DNA of 43,564 nucleotides from a virus. The stretch spans positions 1 to 43,564 of the IMG/VR virus record IMGVR_UViG_3300020401_000004; one strand, given 5' to 3'. Positions 1 to 8,755 of the stretch are shown one piece after another. Positions within the stretch are counted from its first letter, which is position 1; every line of letters starts with the position of its first letter. Both the position numbers and the translations under genes were made by a program. The notes beneath the pieces are model-generated. The model was not told the DNA's origin, ran no database searches, and was given only the letters and a program-made list of their open reading frames with translations.

Positions 1-27
1 AGTCAGAACAAAAGAGAAAGATTTCTG
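1..27. repeat. 27-base terminal overlap (left copy)
   Basis: The first 27 bases are identical to 43538-43564. A gene reading off the right end continues in the same frame from this copy, so the repeat marks an assembly circle or permuted ends, not a biological repeat. It is too short for the terminal repeat of a T7-like phage. Confidence 0.95.
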
Positions 28-1285
28 GCTAGAGGGTAACAACGTAGACTCTCAACTTTTTGGGCAAAATTTATTCCCAGACACAGGCACACGCCTAACC
101 ATATACGAAGGTGAGCTTGATGCCGCCTCTGGTTGGGAAGCATTGCCTAAATGGCCCCACGTATCTATACCCACAGGTGCTAAGGGTGCCAAAAAATCCC
201 TGCAAAAAGTTTTACCACTATTACAAGGCTATGAAGAAGTCGTACTATTTTTCGACAACGATAAAGATGGTATCGAAGCAGCACAAGAATGTGCTGAACT
301 TCTACCAGCGGGCAAAGCAAAAATTGCTCGTATGGAAAAATACAAAGATGCCTCTGATGCCTTACAACAGGGGGACTCGGAAGCGGTACGTCGAGCTATC
401 TGGGACGCAAAAACTTACCGTCCTGACGGCATTGTTGACGCAAAATCGCTTCTTGAATTAGTAACCACACCTACACCACCAGCTGACCATGACTATCCCT
501 TCAAAGGACTCCAAGAAAAACTACACGGCATCCGCTATGGAGAGCTTACGACGATTACTGCGGGATCTGGAACGGGAAAATCATCCTTCTGCAGAGCCAT
601 TGCAAGTGACCTTCTATCTAAAGGCGAACGGGTCGGTTACTTGGCGTTGGAAGAATCGAACAGGAGATCTGCCCTTGGATTGATGTCAGCCGCACTAGGT
701 AAATCATTCCATCTAGGTGAACATGACAAATCAGAACTTGAAAACGCTTTTAGTCGTACTCTATCAAATTGGAATCTATACTTGTTTGATGGCTTTGGGA
801 GTTACGATCCTGACACAATTTACTCTCGCATCGAATACCTTGCCTGTGGATTGGAGTGTCGTGTTGTATTCCTAGACCACCTTAGTATATTATTGAGTGG
901 ACTTGATGGCGATGAACGACGTATGATTGACGTTACCATGACTAAGCTACGTTCATTAGTTGAGCGTACAGGCATCGCTCTATTCCTTGTATCGCACCTC
1001 AGACGTACTCAGACAGACAAGAACCATGAGGAAGGTGCACGTGTTACACTTGGACAACTTAGAGGATCTGCAGCGATTGGTCAGCTTAGTGACGGAGTTA
1101 TCGGGCTCGAAAGGGATCAGCAGAACTCAAGCAAACGAGATCATACGATTGTTAGAGTCCTCAAGAACCGCTATTCTGGTGAAGTTGGCGTCGCCACTGA
1201 GCTAGTTTACAATTTAGACACCTGTAGTTTCACCGAACATGCAATTACCGAACAACACTTTGACCCGACGACAGACTTCGGGTGA
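2..1285 (+). CDS. DNA primase/helicase, C-terminal part (continues from 43218)
   Basis: This is the larger part of a T7 gp4-type primase-helicase, which unwinds the fork and makes primers. Joined to 43218-43537 it gives about 534 residues, near the 566 of T7 gp4. Visible here are the Toprim motifs EGE (codons 107-115) and FFDNDKDG (about 250-273), a helicase Walker A TAGSGTGKSS (about 557-586), a Walker B VVFLDHLSI (about 862-888) and the helicase motif GQLRGSAAIGQLSD. The frame is open from base 2 and has no start here because the contig was cut inside the gene. It ends 47 bases inside the next gene. Family assignment is secure. Confidence 0.95.
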   Translation, partial: VRTKEKDFWLEGNNVDSQLFGQNLFPDTGTRLTIYEGELDAASGWEALPKWPHVSIPTGAKGAKKSLQKVLPLLQGYEEVVLFFDNDKDGIEAAQECAELLPAGKAKIARMEKYKDASDALQQGDSEAVRRAIWDAKTYRPDGIVDAKSLLELVTTPTPPADHDYPFKGLQEKLHGIRYGELTTITAGSGTGKSSFCRAIASDLLSKGERVGYLALEESNRRSALGLMSAALGKSFHLGEHDKSELENAFSRTLSNWNLYLFDGFGSYDPDTIYSRIEYLACGLECRVVFLDHLSILLSGLDGDERRMIDVTMTKLRSLVERTGIALFLVSHLRRTQTDKNHEEGARVTLGQLRGSAAIGQLSDGVIGLERDQQNSSKRDHTIVRVLKNRYSGEVGVATELVYNLDTCSFTEHAITEQHFDPTTDFG

Positions 1286-1802
1286 CTTGGACGTAGCATT
1301 TGACATAGAAACAAACGGTATCGACTCAACTGAAATACATTGTATGGTTTTACAAGACCTAAACAACGGTATAGTTGAATCATTCAATGACCAAACACTT
1401 ACCAACTCAGTTGTAAATGGCGTTTGTACTCTTGATATTTGCACAAACATTGTATCTCATAACGGTGTGATGTTTGATGTACCACAGCTACAAAAACATT
1501 TTCCATTTTTTAATTGTAATCCTACACACTGGGACACATTGATTCTCAGTCGTTACTTTTACTCTGACCTAATGGACATTGATCTCAGACGTAGGTGGCC
1601 TATGATGCCAGCTAAGTTGTATGGATCACACAGTCTCGAGGCTTATGGTTTCCGTTTAAACTTACATAAAGGAGACTATGGTAAGACCTCTGATTGGAAA
1701 GAATGGACTCCTGAAATGGAGGACTACTGTAAACAAGACGTTGCTATTGTCGCAAAATTATGGACGCATTTCCGCAAAAAGTTGTTGCTAGCGTCAGACT
1801 AG
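1239..1802 (+). CDS. DNA polymerase, 3'-5' exonuclease domain (split gene, N-terminal part)
   Basis: This is the proofreading domain of a T7 gp5-type family A DNA polymerase, here 187 residues in its own frame. The three exonuclease motifs are present: ExoI DIETNG, ExoII HNGVMFDVP and ExoIII YCKQDV. T7 gp5 carries the same domain fused to its polymerase, whereas here the frame stops at 1800-1802 after running into the polymerase ORF. The ATG at 1239 overlaps the helicase gene. A TTG at 1287 would start the protein right at the exonuclease fold, as in T7. The polymerase frame is at -1 relative to this one, and C AAA AAG (1775-1781) lies in the overlap. Either the two parts are fused by frameshifting, they work as two chains, or one base is missing from the assembly. 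Confidence 0.9.
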   Translation: MQLPNNTLTRRQTSGDLDVAFDIETNGIDSTEIHCMVLQDLNNGIVESFNDQTLTNSVVNGVCTLDICTNIVSHNGVMFDVPQLQKHFPFFNCNPTHWDTLILSRYFYSDLMDIDLRRRWPMMPAKLYGSHSLEAYGFRLNLHKGDYGKTSDWKEWTPEMEDYCKQDVAIVAKLWTHFRKKLLLASD

Positions 1803-3025
1803 AACATGACATAGCAGAGCTTATGGCTAATCAAAAGACTACAGGATGGCCTTTTGACATATCCAAAGCACAACAACTAGAAAACACTTTACTAAAAAGA
1901 CTGGAAGAACTCAGGCACAGTGCTGAAAGTATGTGCTGGTGTGTCCCAGGAAATTTGTTTACGCCAAGGCGTGACAACAAGAAACAAGGCTACATAGCTG
2001 GTGCAGAAATGCAACGGTTAAAGGAGTTCAATCCTAGTAGCAGAGAGCATATTGCTTGGTGGTTCAAGACTAATCAGAATTGGAAACCAAACAAACTCAC
2101 ACCGACTGGTAAAGCAGTTATTGATGAGACTGTTCTCAAAGAAATTGGTACAAAAGAAGCGTTGGTCTTTCTCGAGATTCTTGAAACACAAAAGAAACTT
2201 GGAATGTTATCACAAGGAACTAACGCATGGTTGAAGTTGGTCAAGGATGGCAGACTTCACCACTCCTGTTTTATAGGGGCTGCCACGCACCGTATGGCAC
2301 ACTCACATCCAAATCTGGCACAAGTTAGTTCAGACAAGGATTGCCGTGAGCTATTTATTACAAAACCTACATGGAAACTGGTTGACAGTGACCTTGCAGG
2401 GATTGAACTTAGGCTGTTTGCACACTACCTTGCCCGTTACGACGGTGGGAGGTACGCTAAAATATTACTTGAGGATGACATCCATCAGGTAAACGCTGAC
2501 AAGATAGGTATTAGCCGTCGTCAGGTCAAGACTATTACATATTGTTTTCTCTACGGAGGGGGCAACCAAAAACTAGGCTTGTCATACGACAACATGCTGT
2601 CCCCAGATGCTGCTGCAAAGAAAGGAGCAGAGATCAGAAAGGCATACATGGAGGCAATTCCTGGGCTGGAAAGCCTTGTCAACGCTACTCGGAAGGTTGC
2701 TGAGAAGGGTACAATCCGTGCCATTGACAGACGCAACATTAGAGTGGACAAAGAACACAAAGCCCTTAACTTTCTGTTACAGGGATCCGCTGCAGTCTTA
2801 GCGAAGCGGTGGCTAGTGATAACTGATGCCAACTTAAAAGATTTAGAGCATGAAAGATACGCATTTGTACATGATGAACAGGTACTTGGGGCACCCCCTG
2901 AAGTGGCTGAACAAGTGGGCGAGGTGTGTAAACTATCTGCAATGCTAGCTGGAGAGTTTTACAATTTACGTATTCCCATTGAAGCCGATGCAAACATTGG
3001 TAACAACTGGGCCGAGGTACACTAA
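1760..3025 (+). CDS. DNA polymerase, polymerase domain (split gene, C-terminal part)
   Basis: This is the palm-fingers-thumb part of a T7-like family A replicative DNA polymerase, 421 residues from the first ATG. Motif A DLAGIELR is near residue 212, the O-helix motif RRQVKTITYCFLYGG near 252-266, and motif C VHDEQ near 372. Homology to T7 gp5 (the LEHDIAELMANQ segment) begins right at the overlap, so the two frames together make one about 600-residue enzyme. The ATG at 1760 has no Shine-Dalgarno-like sequence upstream, which argues against efficient independent starts. The gene ends in TAATG shared with the next gene. Confidence 0.92.
   Translation: MDAFPQKVVASVRLEHDIAELMANQKTTGWPFDISKAQQLENTLLKRLEELRHSAESMCWCVPGNLFTPRRDNKKQGYIAGAEMQRLKEFNPSSREHIAWWFKTNQNWKPNKLTPTGKAVIDETVLKEIGTKEALVFLEILETQKKLGMLSQGTNAWLKLVKDGRLHHSCFIGAATHRMAHSHPNLAQVSSDKDCRELFITKPTWKLVDSDLAGIELRLFAHYLARYDGGRYAKILLEDDIHQVNADKIGISRRQVKTITYCFLYGGGNQKLGLSYDNMLSPDAAAKKGAEIRKAYMEAIPGLESLVNATRKVAEKGTIRAIDRRNIRVDKEHKALNFLLQGSAAVLAKRWLVITDANLKDLEHERYAFVHDEQVLGAPPEVAEQVGEVCKLSAMLAGEFYNLRIPIEADANIGNNWAEVH
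1775..1781 (+). promoter_or_regulatory. possible -1 ribosomal frameshift site in the split DNA polymerase
   Basis: The bases C AAA AAG are in phase with the exonuclease frame. Sliding back one base on A AAG enters the polymerase frame at GTT (1781) without a stop. A-runs read by tRNA-Lys are the usual bacterial -1 slippery sites, but this one is not a full X XXY YYZ heptamer. I see no strong downstream stem and no upstream stimulating Shine-Dalgarno. The same five-A run is also where a lost base would create this arrangement artificially. Confidence 0.4.
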
Positions 3026-3744
3026 TGCTACTAATTGACTGCGACTTCTTGGCTTACAAAGCCTCGCAAGTATGCGAAACTGGTATAGATTTTGGAGAGG
3101 ATGTTATAGTAGCCCAGTCACAGTTCAGTGACGTACTACAAGTCTTTCAGACAGAGCTGGATAAAGTTACTTCAGCAATGATGGATGACGACATCATCTT
3201 ATATTTTTCAGACCACAAGAATTTTAGGAAGAAAATTTTTCCTGACTACAAAGGGCATAGACAGAAACGTAAACCACTAGGTTACAAACGTCTAGTAAAC
3301 TATTGTAGTGAAAACTATAGATTTGTTATGATGGAGGATCTTGAAGCTGACGATGCCATAGGTATTGAAGCAACTAAATATCCTGACCCTAGTAACATTA
3401 TTGTTAGTCCAGACAAAGACATGAAGCAAATCCCCTGTGTTCTATGGAACATGGCTGACGAAGTGGAGGAGATTACACTAGAGCAAGCCGATGATTGGCA
3501 CCTTATTCAAAGCCTTGCTGGCGACCCCACAGATGGGTACTCTGGTTGCCCAGGAATAGGAGTCAAGCGAGCTACAGCTCTGTTAAACAAGTCCGAATCT
3601 AAATGGGATGCAGTGTGTCAAGCATATAGAGATAGAGGGTTATCAGACGATGACGCTTTGCTCAATGCACGTTTGGCTAGAATTTTACGTACAGAAGACT
3701 ACGACCATGATCTTCAACAACCTATTCTTTGGACACCTAAATGA
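3025..3744 (+). CDS. 5'-3' exonuclease (T7 gp6-like, FEN/PIN family)
   Basis: This is a 239-residue nuclease of the flap-endonuclease type. In T7 the homologue gp6 removes RNA primers and degrades host DNA to nucleotides. Acidic metal-binding clusters run in the expected order: LLIDCDFLAYK at the start, SDHKNFRKKIFPDYKGHR, LEADDAIG, VSPDKDMKQ, and GDPTDGYSGCPGIGVKRA with the helix-3-turn-helix DNA-binding element. It starts in a TAATG overlap with the polymerase and ends in an ATGA overlap with the reductase, so translation is probably coupled. Feeding nucleotides to the reductase encoded next fits the order. Confidence 0.92.
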   Translation: MLLIDCDFLAYKASQVCETGIDFGEDVIVAQSQFSDVLQVFQTELDKVTSAMMDDDIILYFSDHKNFRKKIFPDYKGHRQKRKPLGYKRLVNYCSENYRFVMMEDLEADDAIGIEATKYPDPSNIIVSPDKDMKQIPCVLWNMADEVEEITLEQADDWHLIQSLAGDPTDGYSGCPGIGVKRATALLNKSESKWDAVCQAYRDRGLSDDDALLNARLARILRTEDYDHDLQQPILWTPK

Positions 3745-5114
3745 CCGACTCACCTTTGATAGCCAGAACTGGCAGAGTAGAAAACTGGATTAAGAATCCT
3801 GATGGCCGTTTACCTGTATCCTGCACTGTCTTTGTTGTCGAAGATAGTATGGAAGGCCCTAACGGTATAGAAGCATCTTGGAGATTTGTCTCCCATGCTT
3901 TAAGATATGGAGCTGGTGTAGCAGTACACCTCTCAAACATAAGACCCAACGGACATGAAAATGGGAAGGGTCTAGTAGCTAGTGGCCCAGTGTCATTTGC
4001 TAAGGTATATTCTGCACTCAACGAAACCATACGTAGAGGCGGGGTATATAAAAACGGAGCTTGTGTGTGTCACCTTGACTTAGATCACGCTGACGTACTC
4101 GAGTTCATACAAACACCCAGACACCAACTACCTTGGATTAAAAGGTGTGTTGATCTTACAACTGATATGTGGGACAAGACTCCTTACAAAAAAGAATTAC
4201 TCGAAGGTATAAAAGCGGGTGACATTTGGTTAAACAAAATTAAACATGATCGCTATGGAAACAGAATCTACTCCAACGTCTGTCTTGAGGTTTACTTGCC
4301 CTCACGTGGAACTTGCTTGTTACAGCATGTCTCTCTCGGTGCCTGTACTATCAGCGACATATCAAAGGGTTTCAGTGAAGGTATGTCCGACTTGTGTAAT
4401 CTCCATAGCAGGACAGGTATTGGAGAATCTGGAGAATACCTTACCCCAGAAAATGACAGACAAGTGGGGCTCGGTATGCTCGGTCTTGCCAACCTCCTCA
4501 GACGTTACAAAGTTACCTACGAAGAATTTGGAGAAGCCTTAGATCAAGTTATACATGGCAATTCTGCTCACGGAAATGCAGGAAAGATAGCAGAGGAAAT
4601 ACAAACAGGAGTATATAGAGCTGCTGAGATAGCACGTCTTCACCATATGGTACGTGCCTTCGCAATAGCTCCTACGGCTAGCTGCAGTTATAACACAAAA
4701 GACTTGGACGGATACACCTCTTGTCCCGAGATAGCACCACCAATAGCTCGAAGCGTTGACCGTGATAGCGGTACCTTCGGAGTTACATCTTATGATTATG
4801 GCGATGTAGAGATCGCCTCAGAAGTTGGCTGGACTGCATACAAAAAAGTTGCAGACGGTATAATGACACTTCTAGGAAAGACGGGACTTCTTCACGGATA
4901 CAGCTTTAACTCATGGAGTGACGTTGTAACCTACGACAATGCGTTCGTTGAAGAGTGGCTTGGAAGCCCCCAGACATCACTCTATTATTCCTTACAGGTA
5001 ATGGGCGATGTTCAGGACAAGTCGAGTGCATATGCAGCCTTAGATGAATCTGAAGTCGACAGTTACTTGGATGGGATCTTAAACAATGAACCCACATGTG
5101 ATTGCCAAGAATGA
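3741..5114 (+). CDS. nrdA: ribonucleotide reductase, catalytic alpha subunit (compact cyanophage type)
   Basis: This enzyme makes deoxyribonucleotides for phage DNA synthesis. At 457 residues it is far shorter than E. coli NrdA (761) and has no N-terminal ATP-cone. Catalytic residues can be placed: C28 (the C225 role), N179-x-C181-x-E183 in SNVCLE, C192 as the partner cysteine, and a C-terminal thiol pair CDC at 453-455. The 11-residue spacing from C181 to C192 resembles monomeric class II enzymes. The tandem tyrosines Y415-Y416 (SLYYS) are those class I enzymes use to receive a radical from a beta subunit, and a beta gene follows directly. I therefore call it class I of class II-like build. 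Both ends are translationally coupled (ATGA). Confidence 0.93.
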   Translation: MTDSPLIARTGRVENWIKNPDGRLPVSCTVFVVEDSMEGPNGIEASWRFVSHALRYGAGVAVHLSNIRPNGHENGKGLVASGPVSFAKVYSALNETIRRGGVYKNGACVCHLDLDHADVLEFIQTPRHQLPWIKRCVDLTTDMWDKTPYKKELLEGIKAGDIWLNKIKHDRYGNRIYSNVCLEVYLPSRGTCLLQHVSLGACTISDISKGFSEGMSDLCNLHSRTGIGESGEYLTPENDRQVGLGMLGLANLLRRYKVTYEEFGEALDQVIHGNSAHGNAGKIAEEIQTGVYRAAEIARLHHMVRAFAIAPTASCSYNTKDLDGYTSCPEIAPPIARSVDRDSGTFGVTSYDYGDVEIASEVGWTAYKKVADGIMTLLGKTGLLHGYSFNSWSDVVTYDNAFVEEWLGSPQTSLYYSLQVMGDVQDKSSAYAALDESEVDSYLDGILNNEPTCDCQE

Positions 5115-5830
5115 AAACACCTTATGATAAACTACTACTCCGCAAAAGAAAGTGGACTCCCGTACAAACGACGGCTGGGAAACTACGTGATGGCTCAGAA
5201 GAAACCATCTTCCGTGCTCTTGCAGTACGCCATATGGAGCTTCCTGTGGGTGCCTTTATCGAGGAAGCTCTTACTAAGGAGGTTCCCAAAGATGCGAGAG
5301 TACTTTTACAGTCGAATGTAAACGACGAAATAAACCATGACCTAGCGTTAGGTTACATAGTAAACGCAATGGGTGTAGATGAGAAAGCGGAAGCAGAGGC
5401 ATTACGCCTCCGCACCGCATGGGAAGAACACCCAGACCACACACTAACTAAAGCCTTGGTAGCTGAACGTGCAATATTTTTTGTACTACTACCTTTCTTT
5501 AGATTCAATGGTGATGCTGGTCTACGTACAGTCAGTGCAGATATTAGCCGTGACGAACAAATCCATGTTGCTACTAACTCTCTCGTATGTGCTAGCATGG
5601 GCTTACGTCCAAGCCCTTCTTTAGACAAACTAAGAAAGGCTACAATAAACTGGATACTACAACCCTTGAAAGCGAACAACGAAGATAAGTACTTAAATAA
5701 AAATTTCTGGTTAGAAACCAGTGACCGTTTGATGTATGAAGGCAAAGCTCCTGAGTTAGCCGATACCAAACGTGCCCGTATGCCTGCGTTTTTTGAACAT
5801 GCAAACACCAATTTACCCCAGTACTCTTGA
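5111..5830 (+). CDS. nrdB: ribonucleotide reductase, radical-generating beta subunit
   Basis: This is a ferritin-like helical protein of about 239 residues with the metal-ligand pattern of class I beta subunits. Numbering from the ATG at 5111, ExxH is at E73-H76 (NDEINH), a Glu at 119 (LVAERAIFF) and DEQxH with E149 and H152; E43 is a candidate for the first ligand. The residue four after the first histidine, Tyr122 in E. coli, is Leu80 here. The stable tyrosyl radical of class Ia/Ib is thus not possible at that site. I chose ATG 5111 for its ATGA overlap with nrdA; an in-frame TTG at 5102 adds three residues. Such beta genes in cyanophages are easily left as hypothetical. Confidence 0.85.
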   Translation: MKTPYDKLLLRKRKWTPVQTTAGKLRDGSEETIFRALAVRHMELPVGAFIEEALTKEVPKDARVLLQSNVNDEINHDLALGYIVNAMGVDEKAEAEALRLRTAWEEHPDHTLTKALVAERAIFFVLLPFFRFNGDAGLRTVSADISRDEQIHVATNSLVCASMGLRPSPSLDKLRKATINWILQPLKANNEDKYLNKNFWLETSDRLMYEGKAPELADTKRARMPAFFEHANTNLPQYS

Positions 5831-5981
5831 TTGGGGACGTATCGAAAAGATACTTGACGAACTTGACAAGCAGTTTCCTGACAAGTTTCCTGACCACAAC
5901 CTATCGGAGAAAGCAATATCTTATAGGGCTGGTCAGCTGTCAATAATAAGATTACTTAAACATAAACTCAAAGGAGAATAA
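5799..5981 (+). CDS. small hypothetical protein
   Basis: This 60-residue protein has a charged middle (RIEKILDELDKQFPDKF) and a basic tail (LLKHKLKGE). It is predicted to be helical, with no motif I recognise. The ATG at 5799 lies 32 bases inside the reductase beta gene; an in-frame GTG at 5772 would lengthen it by nine codons of beta-gene overlap and is less likely. The last codons GGA GAA form part of the ribosome-binding site of the next gene, so the two are probably co-translated. Confidence 0.6.
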   Translation: MQTPIYPSTLDWGRIEKILDELDKQFPDKFPDHNLSEKAISYRAGQLSIIRLLKHKLKGE

Positions 5982-5983
5982 TT

Positions 5984-6322
5984 ATGTGTGTCGGCCCAAT
6001 CGCTAATCTATTCGGAGGCGGACGATCAACCCCAGCTGCCCCACCAACACCAGCCCCACCAACTACCCCACCACCCCCAATGCCTGTACAGACAGCCCCA
6101 GTTGAGGCTCCTACAGCTCCTACTCCAGCTCCTGTAGAACAGGATGAGACAAAGAGAAAGGCAAAGGTTAAAGCAAAGAGAGTTCAAAAAAGATCTCGAG
6201 CTAGAGGCACTACACAGCTACAAACCAAGAAACCAGCGTCAGGCGGATTGAAAGGTATTAACACTTCTCAAGGCGTCAACACTGGCGGAGGCGGTAGCGG
6301 TGGCGGAGGAGGCACCTACTAA
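5984..6322 (+). CDS. Pro/Ala- and Gly-rich protein, possible T7 gp7.3-like tail assembly protein
   Basis: This protein has 112 residues: a short MCVGP start, a Pro/Ala/Thr-rich linker (about 15-55), a Lys/Arg-rich segment (about 57-85) and a glycine-rich tail. T7 gp7.3, a small virion/tail assembly protein encoded in the same place before the portal, also has a basic segment followed by a Gly-rich end, so I infer that role. It has a good Shine-Dalgarno, AAGGAG at 5971-5976, seven bases before the ATG. It ends in TAATG with the portal gene. Low-complexity sequence limits certainty. Confidence 0.65.
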   Translation: MCVGPIANLFGGGRSTPAAPPTPAPPTTPPPPMPVQTAPVEAPTAPTPAPVEQDETKRKAKVKAKRVQKRSRARGTTQLQTKKPASGGLKGINTSQGVNTGGGGSGGGGGTY

Positions 6323-7896
6323 TGGCCTTCGCACGGAAGCGGTACCATGAACTATCGTCCCACCGTGAACAATTTTTAAACGTAGCATATCAATGTGCAG
6401 AGTTGACCATACCTACTCTTTTGATGAGGAATGAAAACAACTCAACATACACTGATTTTCAAACACCATTCCAGTCGGTTGGAGCAAAAGGAGTTAGCAC
6501 TTTGTCAGCAAAGTTGATGCTATCTCTTTTACCTCCATCGACTTCTTTTTTTAAGTTACAACTAGATGACTCTAAACTAGGTACGGAGTTACCTCCAAAT
6601 GCAAAGAGTGAATTAGACTTAAGTTTTGCAAAGATAGAACGTATGATTATGGAGAGCATTGCTGCCTCCACAGATCGAGTTCAAATTTTTGCAGCTTTAA
6701 AACATCTTGTTGTCACTGGCAACGCTCTTTTATATATGGCTAAAGATGGTATGAAAGTATATCCATTAAATAGGTATGTAGTTGAAAGAGATGGTAATGG
6801 TCACGTAATGGAAATCATAACCAAAGAACGTGTAAGTAAAAAATTACTTGGCATGGACGAGGAGTATGATGGCCCCAACGATGATGAAAAGTCAGAGTAT
6901 GGCGGTAAAGATTGTGATGTCTACACGTGTGTAAAACGTGATGACAATGGATGGATGTGGTTTCAAGAAGTACATGATAGAATATTACCAGACAGTTATG
7001 GCAAAGCACCTTTAGATAAAACTCCTTGGCTACCATTGCGTTTTGTAACTGTAGACGGAGAAGATTACGGACGTTCTAGAGTAGAAGAGTTCCTCGGGGA
7101 TTTAAAATCTTTGGAGGCACTAATGCAAGCTCTTGTTGAGGGCAGTGCAGCTGCAGCTAAAGTAATATTTACGGTATCTCCTTCTTCAGTAACTAAACCA
7201 AGTTCACTAGCAAACGCTGGTAATGGTGCTATTATACAAGGACGTCCAGATGATGTGGGAGTTGTACAGGTAGGTAAAACTGCTGATTTCCAAACCTCAT
7301 TTCAATTAGTCAATGTTTTAGAAAGACGTTTGGCAGAGGCTTTTCTTGTTTTAAATGTAAGGCAATCAGAAAGAACTACAGCCGAAGAAGTCAGAATGAC
7401 CCAGATGGAGTTAGAACGTCAGCTTGGCGGACTCTTCAGCTTGCTAACAACTGAGTTTCTAATACCCTACCTAAAACGTAAGATGCACATGCTAACTAAA
7501 TCCAAAGAGATACCTAGTATCCCTAGTGGTTTAGTCAAACCTACTATAGTAGCTGGTATAAATGCTTTAGGAAGAGGACAGGATAGAGAATCATTAATAA
7601 CATTTATAACTACTATTGCTCAGACAATGGGCCCTCAAGCATTGCAACAGTTTGTTAATGCTGACGAAGCTATCAAACGTCTTGCTGCTGCTCAGGGTAT
7701 AGACATACTTAACTTAGTTAAGAGTATGGATGAACGACAAGCAGAACAAGAACAAGCTATGCAAGCACAGCAAATGCAATCTTTAACAGATCAAGCTGGT
7801 AAACTTGCTGGAACTCCTTTAATGGATCCTAGTAAAAACCCTGAAATTATAGACGCACTTAACGGTGCTGCAACCGCTCAACAACCACCACAGTAA
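6322..7896 (+). CDS. portal (head-to-tail connector) protein, T7 gp8-like
   Basis: This 524-residue protein is close to T7 gp8 (536) in size, position and character. The connector ring sits at one capsid vertex, nucleates head assembly and is the channel for DNA packaging. Recognisable family segments include KGVSTLSAKLMLSLLPPS near residue 53, VEGSAAAAKVIF near 273 and the RQSERTTAEEVRMTQME stretch near 348. The C-terminus is rich in Gln and Ala. The scaffold gene starts two bases after its stop. Confidence 0.93.
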   Translation: MAFARKRYHELSSHREQFLNVAYQCAELTIPTLLMRNENNSTYTDFQTPFQSVGAKGVSTLSAKLMLSLLPPSTSFFKLQLDDSKLGTELPPNAKSELDLSFAKIERMIMESIAASTDRVQIFAALKHLVVTGNALLYMAKDGMKVYPLNRYVVERDGNGHVMEIITKERVSKKLLGMDEEYDGPNDDEKSEYGGKDCDVYTCVKRDDNGWMWFQEVHDRILPDSYGKAPLDKTPWLPLRFVTVDGEDYGRSRVEEFLGDLKSLEALMQALVEGSAAAAKVIFTVSPSSVTKPSSLANAGNGAIIQGRPDDVGVVQVGKTADFQTSFQLVNVLERRLAEAFLVLNVRQSERTTAEEVRMTQMELERQLGGLFSLLTTEFLIPYLKRKMHMLTKSKEIPSIPSGLVKPTIVAGINALGRGQDRESLITFITTIAQTMGPQALQQFVNADEAIKRLAAAQGIDILNLVKSMDERQAEQEQAMQAQQMQSLTDQAGKLAGTPLMDPSKNPEIIDALNGAATAQQPPQ

Positions 7897-7898
7897 CT

Positions 7899-8744
7899 AT
7901 GGCTGAAACATTCACCTATGACCCTTCAAATGACCCAGAAGCTATCGCAGCTGCTGAGGCTAGAGATGCAGAATCTTTAAAAGTTGGTGAGGATCTTGTT
8001 GAAAAACAGGAGAACCTACTAGCTGGTAAATATAAAAACCCTGAAGAGTTAGAAAAAGCATACCTTGAGCTACAGAAAAAACAAGGAAAACAACCTGAGT
8101 CTGAACCTCAATCCGAGGAGGCACCTAACTACGAAGATAGGATGTACACAGAGGAAGGTAATGTCAACTATGACACAGCTAACGAACTGTATGGTGATAA
8201 TTTAGGAGAGCTTTTCAAAGCAAATGAGATTGACCCGTTTGAGATGAATAAACATTTTGCTGAAAATAATGGCACACTATCGGAAGATATGTACGATCAA
8301 TTAGAATCAGCAGGATTAAATAGAACTTTAGTCGATTCCTATTTAGAGGGATTACGTACTCAGATGGGAGGAGAACCACAACAGGTTTTATCTGAATCAG
8401 ATGTTGAAGACATAAAAGCCATATCAGGTGGTGACAAAGCCTATGACAATTTGATGGAGTGGGCTGGTTCAAAGTTGTCTAAACAAGATGCAAAAGACTA
8501 TGATGATGTTTTAGCTACAGGTAATAAAACAGCAATCACATTCGCAGTAAAAGCACTTATGGCTCAATACGAAAATGCAAATGGGCGTGACCCCAAGTTA
8601 GTCACAGGCAAACAGTCTGCTCCTGAACGATACAGGAGTATGGCTGAGGTAACTAGGGATATGGCTAAACCCGAATACCGCACAGACGAGGCATACAGAG
8701 ATGATGTCCTCAGAAAACTAGCCGCTTCAAATCTAAACGTATAG
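7899..8744 (+). CDS. capsid assembly scaffolding protein, T7 gp9-like
   Basis: This is an acidic, Glu/Gln-rich 281-residue protein with long predicted helices (for example EKQENLLAGKYKNPEELEKA). It lies between portal and capsid genes, where T7 gp9 is encoded. Scaffolds guide procapsid assembly and leave before maturation. No enzymatic motif is seen, as expected. Unlike T7, eight very short genes lie between it and the capsid gene. Confidence 0.88.
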   Translation: MAETFTYDPSNDPEAIAAAEARDAESLKVGEDLVEKQENLLAGKYKNPEELEKAYLELQKKQGKQPESEPQSEEAPNYEDRMYTEEGNVNYDTANELYGDNLGELFKANEIDPFEMNKHFAENNGTLSEDMYDQLESAGLNRTLVDSYLEGLRTQMGGEPQQVLSESDVEDIKAISGGDKAYDNLMEWAGSKLSKQDAKDYDDVLATGNKTAITFAVKALMAQYENANGRDPKLVTGKQSAPERYRSMAEVTRDMAKPEYRTDEAYRDDVLRKLAASNLNV

Positions 8745-8755
8745 GAGTTGATCCC

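Noticed and set aside
5353-5943. 196-codon ORF on the minus strand
   Set aside because: It lies opposite the ribonucleotide reductase beta gene, whose metal-binding residues are clear. Low-quality, Ser/Leu/Arg-rich translation without motifs.
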